Assembly (NCBI GenBank): GCA_017481925.1
Contig: JAFUOK010000008.1
Location: forward strand, 1 to 64,000
Reading direction: 5' to 3'
Source: Alistipes sp.
GTDB taxonomy: Bacteria > Bacteroidota > Bacteroidia > Bacteroidales > Rikenellaceae
DNA: 64,000 nt
The translations under genes were made by a program, and so were the position numbers. The notes under the pieces are model-generated. The model saw only the letters and a program-made list of their open reading frames with translations, made no database searches and was not told the origin of the DNA. Position 1 is the stretch's first letter, and each line of letters starts with the position of its first letter. Shown here one piece after another: positions 16,239 through 25,524 of this stretch.

Positions 16239-18239
16239 ATGCGTAAAACCGTAATACGAACACTACTCACTCTGGTCATTGTACTGTCGGCCTTCACGGC
16301 ATCGACACAGTACAACCGTGAGTATTTCTTCTGGATGGGTCGCCAATTTATGATGCGCGAGAACTATCCCGAGGCGATTCGTATTCTCAACGCCCTGCTA
16401 CGCTTCGACGCCAAGGCCTACGAGGGTTACTTCCTGCGTGGCATTGCCAAGTATAATCTTGACGACTTGTTGGGTGCCGACACCGACTTCTCGCTCGCCA
16501 TCGAGCACAACCCCGTATTCACCAACGCCTATAACTACCGAGCCATCACACGCTCTCGCTTGGGCAACTACGACGATGCGCTGAACGACTTCCACGAGGC
16601 CATCGAGTTGCGTCCCGACCTGCCGGGGCCCTACTACAGCCGTGGTGTTACGCGTCTGCTGAATGAGCAATACGAGGAGGCTATCGAGGATTTCGATATG
16701 TTTATCCGTCAGGAGAAGAAGGTCGCCGACGCATATATCAACCGTGGCATCTGCTACCTGCAACTCAAGGATACGCTGATGGCCTACGAGAACTTCGAGA
16801 CGGCGATTCGCACCAACCGTGAAGACCCCAACGGCTACAACCGCCGAGGCATACTCTACATGCAGCAGAAGCGTTTTGACGAGGCAGAGCAGGATTTCGA
16901 CACGGCCATACGTCACGACTCGACATATCTGCTCTCATACTTCAACCGTGCGTTGGTATATTCCGACACCAACCGTCCGATGCTGGCTCTGGGCGACTTC
17001 GACCGCGTAATTGAACTCGACTCTACAAACTCACTCACATACTTCAACCGTGCTATCGTGCGCTCGCAGATTGGCGACTACAACCGTGCCCTGGAGGATT
17101 ACGACCGTGTGGCAGCATACTCGCCTAACAACGTATTGGTTTACTACAACCGTGCGGGGCTGTACTCGCAGGTGGGTGAGCTGCAGAAGGCTATCGACGA
17201 CTATACGCAGGCTATCAAACTCTACCCCGACTTCGCCAATGCCTATCTGAACCGCAGCTACCTGCGAGCTATGATGGGCGACCCAAAGGGTGCTCGCAGC
17301 GATCGCGACACGGCCGAGAAGAAGATTTCGGACTACAAGTCACGCCTGAGCGACTCGACCTACTCGATCTATGCCGACACCACGCAGAAGTTCGACAAAC
17401 TGCTCTCGTTCGATGCCAAACTCTCGGGCAGCACGTTCGAGACTATGGCCGACAACTCGACAGTGCAGGATGCTGGTATGCGTCTTATTCCTCTGTTTAA
17501 GTTCACGTTGCAGTATGCCGACTCGGCCTCTACGGCTAACAGTATGCTCTACCACGCACAGCGTGTGGAGGACTTCAAGCAGCGCATCGGCAATCCTAAC
17601 CTCGCACTCTCGCGTCGTCAGAGCAACATAGCACCCGACTCACTCGTACAGATCGACCGCGCTCTGGCACAGACGATGCTCACCGTCGAGCCCACGTGGG
17701 AGATGCTCTTCGAGCGAGGCGTGACGCAGTCGCTCATACGCCAATATACCAATGCCGTGACAACCTTCACGGCGGCTATCTCGGCCAACCCGTCGAACCC
17801 GTTCCTCTACCTGAACCGCTCGACAACACGTGCCGAGATGATCGACTTCATATCGTCGATTGACAACTCCTACCAGCGTATCACCATCGACAGCGACCCC
17901 GCCAACCGTCTGCACAACAGCGGTTCGCGCACATATAACTACGACGAAGCGATCGAGGATATCAACAAGGCTATAAAGCTCTACCCCGACTTCGCCTACG
18001 CCTACTACAACCGTGCTAACCTCTACGCCATTTCGAACATGTTGCCCGAGGCTTACGACGACTACACGCGAGCCATCGAACTCAACCCCTCGTTTGGCGA
18101 GGCGTACTACAACCGTGGTCTGGTGCAGATATTTATGAAGGATACGCGCAAGGGCTGCCTCGACCTGTCGAAGGCTGGCGAATTGGGTATCGAGAACGCC
18201 TACGAGGCTCTGCGCTACTACACCACGTCGGAGGAGTAG
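16239..18239 (+). CDS. Large tetratricopeptide-repeat protein, exported
   Basis: 666 aa with an N-terminal signal peptide or anchor (residues 7-23). About ten consecutive TPR units (residues 27-370) carry recurring AYxNRGxxxxxxGDYxxALxDFxxAIxLxP patterns. A roughly 200-residue linker rich in Ser, Asp and Thr follows, then a further three TPRs (about 480-660). TPR solenoids serve as protein scaffolds; a periplasmic assembly role is likely but unassigned. Downstream of era with a 39-nt gap. No enzymatic domain is visible. Confidence 0.8.
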   Translation: MRKTVIRTLLTLVIVLSAFTASTQYNREYFFWMGRQFMMRENYPEAIRILNALLRFDAKAYEGYFLRGIAKYNLDDLLGADTDFSLAIEHNPVFTNAYNYRAITRSRLGNYDDALNDFHEAIELRPDLPGPYYSRGVTRLLNEQYEEAIEDFDMFIRQEKKVADAYINRGICYLQLKDTLMAYENFETAIRTNREDPNGYNRRGILYMQQKRFDEAEQDFDTAIRHDSTYLLSYFNRALVYSDTNRPMLALGDFDRVIELDSTNSLTYFNRAIVRSQIGDYNRALEDYDRVAAYSPNNVLVYYNRAGLYSQVGELQKAIDDYTQAIKLYPDFANAYLNRSYLRAMMGDPKGARSDRDTAEKKISDYKSRLSDSTYSIYADTTQKFDKLLSFDAKLSGSTFETMADNSTVQDAGMRLIPLFKFTLQYADSASTANSMLYHAQRVEDFKQRIGNPNLALSRRQSNIAPDSLVQIDRALAQTMLTVEPTWEMLFERGVTQSLIRQYTNAVTTFTAAISANPSNPFLYLNRSTTRAEMIDFISSIDNSYQRITIDSDPANRLHNSGSRTYNYDEAIEDINKAIKLYPDFAYAYYNRANLYAISNMLPEAYDDYTRAIELNPSFGEAYYNRGLVQIFMKDTRKGCLDLSKAGELGIENAYEALRYYTTSEE

Positions 18240-18336
18240 CCACCTTTCAGACGAATAAAGGCGGCAAATCGGACGAACGACAAACGGAATTAGACGACAA
18301 AATCTAAATAAAAAACTCAAATAAAAATAAAAAATT

Positions 18337-19743
18337 ATGACAGAAACTATTCGCAAAAATCTTAACGACCACGCGTGGGCACGTTGGAGCGCGATGTTGC
18401 TTATTGCACTGATGATGCTCTTTGCTCATATGTTCGTGGATGTGATCTCTCCCCTAAAGGAGTTGATTCAGGTGCAGCGTGGCTGGACATCTGATGTATT
18501 TGGCACCTATGCCGGTTCGGAGTATCTGCTCAACGTATGGGGCTTTTTGATCGTTGCAGGTATCATCCTCGACAAGATGGGACTCCGTTTTACGGGTGAG
18601 TTGTCGGCAATCATCATGTTTGCCGGTGCCTGCATCAAGTACTACGCCATCAGCGATGCCTTCATCGGTTCAGGCCTTGAGACGTGGCTCAACTCTTGGT
18701 GGGTGGCTATGCCCGCCAGCGCAAAGCTCGCATCGTTGGGCTTTATGATCTTTGGTTGTGGTTGCGAGATGGCAGGTATCACCGCATCGAAGGCTATGGC
18801 AAAGTGGTTCGAGGGTAAGGAGATGGCACTCGCGATGGGTCTGGAGATGGCACTTGCTCGTGTAGGTGTATTCTTCATCTTCACTATTTCTCCCCGTATC
18901 GCAGGTATTGGCGGTGCTGATCCCTCAATCGTGCGTCCCGTAGCATTCTGTACAGCATTGCTTCTCATCGGCCTTATATGCTACACCATCTTCTGCCTGA
19001 TGGATAAGAAGCTCGACACACAGCTTGGTGCTGCCGCAACGGGCGAGCCGGAGGAGGAGTTCAAGCTCAGCGACATCGGCAAGATTTTCAGCAGCCGTCT
19101 GTTCTGGATCGTGGCTATGCTGTGCGTACTCTACTACTCGGCTATCTTCCCCTTCCAGAAGTTTGCTGCCAACATGTTGCAGAGTAACCTCGGCATTACG
19201 GCTACCGCTGCTGCCGACATCTTCCGCTGGTTCCCCGTGGGTGCTGCTTGTATCACTCCGTTGCTCGGTTGGTATCTCGACCGCAAGGGTAAGGGTGCTA
19301 CGATGCTTATCCTCGGCTCACTGCTGATGATCATCTGCCACACTACCTTCGCATTGGTATTGCCCGCCGTGCCCAGCAAGGTGATTGCATTCTCGGCTAT
19401 CATCGTACTCGGCATATCATTCTCGCTGGTTCCTGCTGCTTTGTGGCCCTCAATTCCCAAGATCATGGACAAGCGTTACCTGGGTAGCGCCTACTCGCTC
19501 ATCTTCTGGGTGCAGAACTTCGGTTTGAGCGGCACGCCCATCATCATCGGCTACGCGCTGGAGAAGTCTAACCCCGGTGTTGCCGAGCAGATTGCCGCCG
19601 GCGTGGAGGGTGCAACATACAACTACACTGTGCCTATGCTCCTGTTCGCATCGTTGGGTGTATTGGCACTTCTCTTTGCGCTGTGGCTTAAGGCTGACGA
19701 CAAGCGCAACCACTACGGCCTGGAGGAGCCTAATATTAAGTAA
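18337..19743 (+). CDS. MFS transporter
   Basis: 468 aa with about 12 hydrophobic segments (first at residues 18-36, central loop at 225-245). Characteristic features are the GxxxDKMGLR loop between TM2 and TM3 and GWYLDRKGKGA in the second half, both MFS motif A equivalents. I cannot name the substrate. The MBL-fold gene starts 15 nt downstream, so the two form an operon and the hydrolase may process the transported compound or its precursor (inference). Confidence 0.82.
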   Translation: MTETIRKNLNDHAWARWSAMLLIALMMLFAHMFVDVISPLKELIQVQRGWTSDVFGTYAGSEYLLNVWGFLIVAGIILDKMGLRFTGELSAIIMFAGACIKYYAISDAFIGSGLETWLNSWWVAMPASAKLASLGFMIFGCGCEMAGITASKAMAKWFEGKEMALAMGLEMALARVGVFFIFTISPRIAGIGGADPSIVRPVAFCTALLLIGLICYTIFCLMDKKLDTQLGAAATGEPEEEFKLSDIGKIFSSRLFWIVAMLCVLYYSAIFPFQKFAANMLQSNLGITATAAADIFRWFPVGAACITPLLGWYLDRKGKGATMLILGSLLMIICHTTFALVLPAVPSKVIAFSAIIVLGISFSLVPAALWPSIPKIMDKRYLGSAYSLIFWVQNFGLSGTPIIIGYALEKSNPGVAEQIAAGVEGATYNYTVPMLLFASLGVLALLFALWLKADDKRNHYGLEEPNIK

Positions 19744-19758
19744 TAAAGAGAAACAACT

Positions 19759-20727
19759 ATGAAAACATTATTGCAAAAGGTGCTCTTCGTAGCGGCAATG
19801 CTTATGCCTGCGCTCGCATCAGCACAGACCATCGAGGAGATGGCCGACATCTTCTGGAACAAGACCTCATGCCGTGAGCTGACCGCAGAGCGTCGCGCTG
19901 CTATGGACGAGATGCAGACCTACGTCGATACATTCACCCACACCCTTTTCAACGAGTACTTGGCTACGCCCGTAGGCACAGACAAGGAGCGAGGCATCGA
20001 GGGTTGGGGCCTGATGAAGTACTACAATATGGCTCTCGACAAACTGCTTAAGGAGATTCCCGCCACCGAGGTTAAGAAGGGTGAGGTTGTCGTATGGCAG
20101 CTCTACAACATGGGCTACATCGTCAAGACGCAGACGCAGTGCTTCGGCATTGACGTATATCACAAGCACGCCGAGCGTCTGGCCCCGATGATTGACTTCA
20201 TGATGATTACCCACAACCACGGCGACCACCAGTGGAAGCCGCTCATTGCCGAGATGGAGCGTCAGGGCAAGGCTGTATATTCAAACTTCCTGGATAATGG
20301 CCACAAGGTCACTACGGGCGACGAGTTCACCATCGGCAACATCAGCGTGAAGGTCACTACGGTGGATCACAACAAGACACTGCTAAACTTTGTCAATACC
20401 TACGAGGTGAACTGCTATGCCAACAAAGGCAAGAAGGGTTATGTGATGTTCTTCACGGGCGATGCACACAACTACGAGCAATTGAACCCCACCGCAGCTG
20501 TGGATGTATTCATTCCTCACTTGGCCGTAGGTCTTAATATGGCCGAGGCGGTGAAGAAGATTAATCCTAAGGAAGTCTTGATGTCGCACATCCTGGAGTT
20601 GGGTCACTCGATTACCAAGTGGCGCTGGTCATACCAGTATGGTATCAACGAGTGCGAGAAACTCAATCGTGAGCGAGTATATCTGCCCGTATGGGGTGAG
20701 AAGATTGCGCTCAAGAAGATTAAGTAA
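19759..20727 (+). CDS. Secreted metallo-beta-lactamase-fold hydrolase (second copy)
   Basis: 322 aa with a signal peptide (residues 1-22, ending ASAQ). Metal motif MITHNHGDHQW at about residues 150-160, FFTGDAHNYE bridging Asp, and LMSHILELGHS near the C-terminus. The layout (export signal, alpha-helical N-domain with a conserved ALDKLLKEIPAT-type helix, then MBL core) resembles the protein at 422-1441, though the sequences are divergent. It is co-transcribed with the MFS transporter. Confidence 0.8.
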   Translation: MKTLLQKVLFVAAMLMPALASAQTIEEMADIFWNKTSCRELTAERRAAMDEMQTYVDTFTHTLFNEYLATPVGTDKERGIEGWGLMKYYNMALDKLLKEIPATEVKKGEVVVWQLYNMGYIVKTQTQCFGIDVYHKHAERLAPMIDFMMITHNHGDHQWKPLIAEMERQGKAVYSNFLDNGHKVTTGDEFTIGNISVKVTTVDHNKTLLNFVNTYEVNCYANKGKKGYVMFFTGDAHNYEQLNPTAAVDVFIPHLAVGLNMAEAVKKINPKEVLMSHILELGHSITKWRWSYQYGINECEKLNRERVYLPVWGEKIALKKIK

Positions 20728-20747
20728 TCTTTCGCTTACAATAAAAG

Positions 20748-20784
20748 AAGTCCGCCGAACGCAGTGTTCAGCGGACTTTTTTAT
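20748..20784. terminator. Bidirectional terminator
   Basis: AAGTCCGCCGAAC / GTTCAGCGGACTT hairpin with T and A runs, between convergent genes. Confidence 0.85.
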
Positions 20785-20791
20785 TTCAGTG

Positions 20792-21916
20792 TTACTTTGT
20801 CATTTGATATACCTCCTCTAATCGGTCGCACATCGCGCCCCACGAGAATCGCTTGCGCTCCTGCATAAAATTTGCTTTCAGACGTTGCAGGGTATCGCCC
20901 TCATACAGACGCTCCAGCGCCTCCTTTATAGCCTCTGCATCGGGTTCACACACCAAGCCCACACGACCATCGGGCACAATCTCGGGCAGACCTCCCACAC
21001 GCGTGACTATCATCGGCAGAGAGAAGTTATATGCAATCTGCGTCACGCCACTCTGCGTAGCCGTGCGGTATGGCAACACCAGCGCATCGGCGGCTGAGAA
21101 GTAGTACCTGACATCCTCATCGGCCACAAAGTGATCGTGCAGCACCACCCTATCCCGCAAGCCCAACTCTTCAATCAGCGCGATGTACTTCTCGCGCGAA
21201 GCGTAAAACTCGCCCGCAATGAGAAGTTTTCTCCCCTCGGGCAACCACTTTGCCCACGCCTTAAGCAAGAGATCAAGACCCTTATAATCGCGTATTAGGC
21301 CAAAAAAGAGCGTATATCGCTGCTCCACATCAAGGCCCAGCTTACGGCACGCCTCCTCACGCTCGGCCACCTTACCGAAGTTCTCAAACATCGGATGCGG
21401 CGAGAACAAGGCAGGAGCCGAAGTGTAGGCTTTCAGTTCGCCATGTACCTGCTCGGACATATACACAAAGCCATCCACAGCACCCAAGTAATAGTGGTTG
21501 CAGGGACGGTCGATGATATGGTGTTCGTGCGGCTCGACATTATCAATCTGGCAGACAAACTTCGTCACACCATTCGAGCGGGCTATGCGGGCTATGGTTC
21601 CAAAGCAGGGCGCCATAAAGGGTGTCCAATACTTCATAACAACCACATCGGGACGTTCACGCTTCAGGCGCAGACCGAGGCTCACCCAATTCAGCGGATT
21701 CACGGTATTCATCACTCGCTCGATATGCAGATCCTCTGGTGCAGGCGTTGTGACATACTGCGTCTTGCCCGGAAAGAGCAACGACGGATACTGCACCCTG
21801 AAAGTATAGATACGCACCTCGTGGCCACGGCTCTGCCACTCGCGAGCCATAGTCTCCATGATAGATGCCAATCCCCCACGATAGGGGTGTGCAGGGCCGA
21901 GCAGGACAATTTTCAT
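20792..21916 (-). CDS. Glycosyltransferase family 4 (GT-B) protein
   Basis: 374 aa. A glycine-rich N-terminus (GPAHPYRGGLASIMETMA) and a C-terminal GT4 donor site with LFFGLIRDYKGLDLLLKA, LVLPYRTATQSGVTQIAY and VTRVGGLPEIVPDGRVGLV are typical of retaining GT-B transferases using nucleotide sugars. It probably builds a surface glycan or lipid-linked sugar. Only 5 nt separate it from mltG upstream, so the two share a transcript. The acceptor is unknown. Confidence 0.85.
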   Translation of the reverse strand: MKIVLLGPAHPYRGGLASIMETMAREWQSRGHEVRIYTFRVQYPSLLFPGKTQYVTTPAPEDLHIERVMNTVNPLNWVSLGLRLKRERPDVVVMKYWTPFMAPCFGTIARIARSNGVTKFVCQIDNVEPHEHHIIDRPCNHYYLGAVDGFVYMSEQVHGELKAYTSAPALFSPHPMFENFGKVAEREEACRKLGLDVEQRYTLFFGLIRDYKGLDLLLKAWAKWLPEGRKLLIAGEFYASREKYIALIEELGLRDRVVLHDHFVADEDVRYYFSAADALVLPYRTATQSGVTQIAYNFSLPMIVTRVGGLPEIVPDGRVGLVCEPDAEAIKEALERLYEGDTLQRLKANFMQERKRFSWGAMCDRLEEVYQMTK

Positions 21917-21921
21917 AACCG

Positions 21922-22938
21922 CTACTTCTTGATATTACGCTTATTCAACTCTGCCTGATATGCACGTGCATTGCGCAGGTGCTCCGAGTAGTTCTTGGCA
22001 AAATTATGGTAGCCATCGAAGGTAGGACGGGCGCAGAAGAACAGATACTCGTGATCCTCGTAGTTCAAAACAGCATCTATCGCCTCGATGCTCGGCATAC
22101 AGATGGGCGAAGGTGGCAGACCCTTATTTATATATGTATTATAGGGCGAAGGGGTCTTCAGGTGACGGTTCAGAATACGTCGCAGACCAAAGTCCTGCAT
22201 AGCATACTTAATCGTCGGGTCGGCTTGCAGGGGCATACCTGTCTGCAAACGGTTCATATATACACCCGCCACACGGGGCATCTCATCCACCTTGCGGGTC
22301 TCCTCATAGACTATTGAAGCCAGCGTCGCCACTTCGACACGATCCAGTCCCGAACGCTTGCGTTTCTCGTCACGTCCGCCCTCCCAGAATCGCTTGTACT
22401 CATTGTACATACGCTCCACAAACTCACGGGGCTTGACGGTCCAGTAAAATTCGTAGGTATTGGGCAGGAAGATAGAAAACATCGTCAGCGGCGAGTCAAA
22501 ACCCAGCTCCTTCGCCAGAGCCTTGTCCGTAAGCACCTCCACGATCTCCACCGAGTCGGCTTCGATCTGCGTAGCGAGCTTGCCGGCGAGTTGTGCCGGC
22601 ATCTTCACGTTGTTCATCGTAACGTTCACGGGCGTCTGCAGGCCCAATTTGAGCATACGCACAATTTCGATGACGTTCATACCATCCTCGACAACGTAAT
22701 GCCCCTTCTTGTAGCTATTCGCAAGATTAAGTCGCTCGGCATAGAGGTCAAAGGCGAGGTGATGCTTTATCGAGGGTTTCAGCGAATCGAGCAACGCCTC
22801 GTAAGTCACATCGCGACCAACGTAGAGTTCACGCCCCTCAACTACAGCATTACCCTTGAACGATACGACGCCCCACACGGCCACGGCAGCACCCACTACG
22901 ATGCCACATAAGAATATTCTCAATAATGTTTTTTTCAT
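21922..22938 (-). CDS. mltG: Endolytic murein transglycosylase MltG
   Basis: 338 aa starting MKKTLLRIFLCGIVVGAAVA, a single N-terminal membrane anchor. The LysM-like and YceG domains follow, with the catalytic region IVYEETRKVDEMPRVAGVYMNRLQ (Glu in the E-x-T motif), LQADPTIKYA, and SPYNTYINKGLPPSPICMPS near the C-terminus. It cuts nascent peptidoglycan strands and sets glycan length. The start at 22938 is supported by the -7 box at 22959-22966; the longer reading would run across the promoter. Confidence 0.92.
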   Translation of the reverse strand: MKKTLLRIFLCGIVVGAAVAVWGVVSFKGNAVVEGRELYVGRDVTYEALLDSLKPSIKHHLAFDLYAERLNLANSYKKGHYVVEDGMNVIEIVRMLKLGLQTPVNVTMNNVKMPAQLAGKLATQIEADSVEIVEVLTDKALAKELGFDSPLTMFSIFLPNTYEFYWTVKPREFVERMYNEYKRFWEGGRDEKRKRSGLDRVEVATLASIVYEETRKVDEMPRVAGVYMNRLQTGMPLQADPTIKYAMQDFGLRRILNRHLKTPSPYNTYINKGLPPSPICMPSIEAIDAVLNYEDHEYLFFCARPTFDGYHNFAKNYSEHLRNARAYQAELNKRNIKK

Positions 22939-22954
22939 TTCGTTGTCGATATTT

Positions 22955-22985
22955 TTTGCAAAGATAATAAATTTTTCTACTTTTG
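22955..22985 (+). promoter_or_regulatory. Promoter of the SRP RNA gene
   Basis: TTTG (22955-22958), a 19-nt spacer and TACTTTTG (22978-22985): a full match to the Bacteroidota consensus, placing transcription start near 22991. Confidence 0.8.
22959..22966 (-). promoter_or_regulatory. -7 box for mltG
   Basis: TATCTTTG on the minus strand, 20 nt before the mltG ATG. It directly abuts the -33 element of the SRP RNA promoter on the other strand. Confidence 0.6.
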
Positions 22986-22990
22986 TGCCC

Positions 22991-23086
22991 GGGTAAGTCT
23001 TATACGACCAGCTCCCTGAGAATCCCCCAGGTGTGGAAGCAAGCAAGGGTATTAGGTTGTAGCGGTGCGATATAAGTAGCTTACCC
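22991..23086 (+). ncRNA. ffs: Small (4.5S-type) signal recognition particle RNA
   Basis: About 96 nt. The ends pair (GGGTAA with TTACCC). The apical domain IV is recognisable: CCCAGGTGTGGAAGCAAGCAAGGG with the GGAAG tetraloop region and the asymmetric A-rich internal loop that binds the Ffh M domain. It is preceded by a consensus promoter and followed by a T run (23087-23093). It has no Alu domain, as in other Gram-negative SRP RNAs. Its protein partner Ffh is at 13261-14601. Confidence 0.92.
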
Positions 23087-23145
23087 TTTTTTTATGCCAC
23101 CAGATAGGCATAAATAGTGCCGCAAAAAAATTTTTTCTTCAATCG

Positions 23146-23176
23146 TTGCAAAGTCGATTTTTTATCCCTATCTTTG
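23146..23176 (+). promoter_or_regulatory. Promoter of the cold-shock gene
   Basis: TTG (23146-23148), a 20-nt spacer and TATCTTTG (23169-23176). The leader to the ATG is only about 30 nt, much shorter than the long thermosensing leader of E. coli cspA. Confidence 0.7.
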
Positions 23177-23213
23177 ATATAGAAGTAATTATCAACCAAT
23201 AAAGTGTACTACA

Positions 23214-23417
23214 ATGACAGGTAAGGTAAAGTGGTTCGACAGCAAGAAAGGCTACGGCTTTATCCTGCCCGACGAGGGTGGTGAGATTTTTGTTCACTAC
23301 ACGGGCATTTCGGCCGAGGGTTTCAAGGCACTGACCGAGGGTCAGCGCGTCGAGTTTGAGATAGGCGATAACGAGCGTGGCAAACAAGCCATAAACGTTA
23401 CCGTGGTAAAGAAATAA
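23214..23417 (+). CDS. Cold-shock domain protein
   Basis: 67 aa, a single cold-shock (OB-fold) domain. RNP1 is KGYGFI (residues 13-18) and RNP2 is EIFVHYT (27-33), starting from [13 protein letters not shown]. It binds single-stranded RNA/DNA as a chaperone of mRNA folding. Monocistronic, with its own promoter and a strong terminator. The short leader suggests it may be constitutive rather than cold-induced. Confidence 0.93.
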   Translation: MTGKVKWFDSKKGYGFILPDEGGEIFVHYTGISAEGFKALTEGQRVEFEIGDNERGKQAINVTVVKK

Positions 23418-23435
23418 TTTTTCCGCGTTAGATTA

Positions 23436-23473
23436 AAAAAGGTTGCCCCGAAAGTGGGACAACCTTTTTTTTA
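23436..23473. terminator. Bidirectional terminator
   Basis: AAGGTTGCCC / GGGACAACCTT hairpin with GAAAGT in the loop region and flanking A and T runs. It serves both the cold-shock gene and the SDR operon. Confidence 0.85.
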
Positions 23474-24280
23474 TTTCTGGAACTGCATTGTATAACGACG
23501 CAACATTCGTCGCACAGGGCCTTTGACCATCTGACAAATGGGGATAAACAGGCGGAACCACCAGTCGGGCACCTTGCAACGCTGACCGCGGAACATACCG
23601 TTCAATCCTCTGCGGGCGCAACTCTCGGGCGACATCAGAATACCCGTCTTCAAGCCGAAGCGTTGCAATCGGGGCGAAAGACCGTACAGATCGGTTGCAA
23701 TACCTGCGGGGCAGATGGCCGTGACGGTCACGCCACGCTCCTCAACCTCCTTGGAAAAAGCGACAGAAAAACTCTTCAGGTAGGCTTTGCTGGCACTATA
23801 TAGCGAAAGGCCCGGATAGGGCATCCAAATCGAGTAGGATGACATATTGAGGATGCGTCCTCCCCCACGTCCAATCATATCCTCGGCATAGAGTCGGCAG
23901 GTTTTCGTTGTTGTAAGGTCGTGGAGATAGATCACTCGCTCGATGCGCTCCACGGGCGTCGAGAGAATATCGCAGAAAGAGAAGATACCGGCATTATTCA
24001 CCAGCACATCGACCTTGATACCCTCTGTTTCGGTGTAGGCAAATAGTTCCTCGGCAGCCGTAGGTGTAGCCAGATCCTTTGTCCAAGTACGAACCCACAC
24101 ACGTGGCGACTGCTGACGAACCTCCTCGGCCGAGCGGAGCAACTCCTCCTCACCCGAGGCTACCATCAGCACGTTATATCCCAATGCGGCCAATTGTAGA
24201 GCATAGCAACGACCTATGCCCTTAGATGCACCCGTAACAAGTGCCGTCTTCGACCCTGGAAAAACCTCTCCGCGACGCAT
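23471..24280 (-). CDS. Short-chain dehydrogenase/reductase, candidate hydroxysteroid dehydrogenase
   Basis: 269 aa classical SDR: NAD(P)-binding TGASKGIG (residues 17-24), NNAGIF, catalytic Ser with YSASKAYLKSF (Tyr-x3-Lys), and CPAGIATDL. Its ATG overlaps the stop of the ene-reductase by 1 nt (TAATG, 24280), so the two are translated as a unit behind a steroid-5-alpha-reductase-like gene. This makes a 3-hydroxysteroid/bile acid dehydrogenase attractive, but SDR sequence alone does not fix the substrate; a general ketoreductase is possible. Confidence 0.82.
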   Translation of the reverse strand: MRRGEVFPGSKTALVTGASKGIGRCYALQLAALGYNVLMVASGEEELLRSAEEVRQQSPRVWVRTWTKDLATPTAAEELFAYTETEGIKVDVLVNNAGIFSFCDILSTPVERIERVIYLHDLTTTKTCRLYAEDMIGRGGGRILNMSSYSIWMPYPGLSLYSASKAYLKSFSVAFSKEVEERGVTVTAICPAGIATDLYGLSPRLQRFGLKTGILMSPESCARRGLNGMFRGQRCKVPDWWFRLFIPICQMVKGPVRRMLRRYTMQFQK

Positions 24281-25509
24281 TACAGACCCAACTCTTTACG
24301 AATAACCTTTGGCAGATTATCGCAGTGATGACAACACTTCATATCGACCGAGTACATACGCGCAATGCAGTAGTCCTTATGGTCGCAACCCGAGCGGGTC
24401 GCCATATCGCCCTCGAGCATCTTATTCACAAACGCAGGATCGTTGATCAGCGCACGTGCCATCTGCACCATCTCGAAACCCTCGTCAAGCACTCGCTCAA
24501 TACCCTCACGCGACACCAGACCGCCGACATATACCAGCGGGCCCTTCAATGCAGCACGGAACTTTTTGGCATTTTCCAGGAAGAAACACTCCTCGAAGTC
24601 GTACTGCTTGATCATCCACTGACCGAACAACGACACCACAATCTTCTGCAACCACTCATTCCAGCCCATATAGTAACCCATCGTCTTTGTGGGTATGCGG
24701 CCACGCATCACGGCCATCGGCGCACGCGACACAAAGCCCGACGAGAGCACGATACCGTGAACGCCGAAGCGCTCAATCTGCTGGGCAATCTCTATTGATT
24801 CGGGAATCTGAATTCCGCTCTTGAAACCATCCTCCATATTGTGCTTCACAAGCACGGCCATATTGCAGCGTGCCGCCTCCGTCATAACCTCCTCCAGGCA
24901 CATATTCATAAAGCGCATACGGTTGGCAAGTGAGCCGCCGAACTCATCTCTACGGCGATTGGTCCAGGGCGAGAGGAACTGCGAAATGAGGTATCCGTGA
25001 CCTGCGTGTACCTCCACACTATCGAAGCCCGCCTCATGAGCCGTGCGCACGGCACGACCGAAGTCACGTGCCATCTCGGTCAATTCCGACGCGCGCAGAC
25101 GACGATGGAAGGTGGGCGAGTAGAGATTAAAGCCATTCGAAGCCGATACGGGGAAGCATCCTGCCGTATCCCAGTGGGTCATATTTCCGCAGTGACCTAT
25201 CTGAATACCCACGGCAGCACCCTCCCGATGAACAGCATCGGTAATATCACGCAGTGCGGGGACTATCTCGTCACGCAACCACAACTGCGAGTTGAACGAT
25301 ATACCGCTACGGTTTACCGATGCGTAAGCCAATGTGGTCATACCAATGCCGCCACGAGCCACGCTCACGTGGTAATCCTTCAGGGCCTGTGTGGGGCTGA
25401 AATCCTTGCCCATAGACTCAAACGCCGCCGAACGAATCGTACGGTTGCGGAGTGTCACAGGGCCCATCTTATAGGGGGTAAAAAGTATAGAGTCTTTTAT
25501 ATCTTTCAT
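24280..25509 (-). CDS. OYE-family NADH:flavin oxidoreductase with C-terminal Fe-S motif, candidate steroid 5-beta-reductase
   Basis: 409 aa. A flavin-binding TIM barrel of the Old Yellow Enzyme type: FTPYKMGPVTLRNRTIRSA, GIQIGHCGNMT (active-site region), FDSVEVHAGHGYLISQFLSP, NRRRDEFGGS, and VYVGGLVSREGIERVL near the phosphate site. After the barrel it keeps a cysteine set (SGCDHKDYCIARM, KCCHHCDN) that looks like a [4Fe-4S] site as in BaiCD/2,4-dienoyl-CoA reductase relatives, but lacks their C-terminal FAD/NAD domain (those are about 640 aa). It sits between a 5-alpha-reductase-like gene and an SDR. Reduction of a 4-ene-3-one is the natural guess. Confidence 0.85.
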   Translation of the reverse strand: MKDIKDSILFTPYKMGPVTLRNRTIRSAAFESMGKDFSPTQALKDYHVSVARGGIGMTTLAYASVNRSGISFNSQLWLRDEIVPALRDITDAVHREGAAVGIQIGHCGNMTHWDTAGCFPVSASNGFNLYSPTFHRRLRASELTEMARDFGRAVRTAHEAGFDSVEVHAGHGYLISQFLSPWTNRRRDEFGGSLANRMRFMNMCLEEVMTEAARCNMAVLVKHNMEDGFKSGIQIPESIEIAQQIERFGVHGIVLSSGFVSRAPMAVMRGRIPTKTMGYYMGWNEWLQKIVVSLFGQWMIKQYDFEECFFLENAKKFRAALKGPLVYVGGLVSREGIERVLDEGFEMVQMARALINDPAFVNKMLEGDMATRSGCDHKDYCIARMYSVDMKCCHHCDNLPKVIRKELGL

Positions 25510-25524
25510 TATCTAGGTTGTTTT

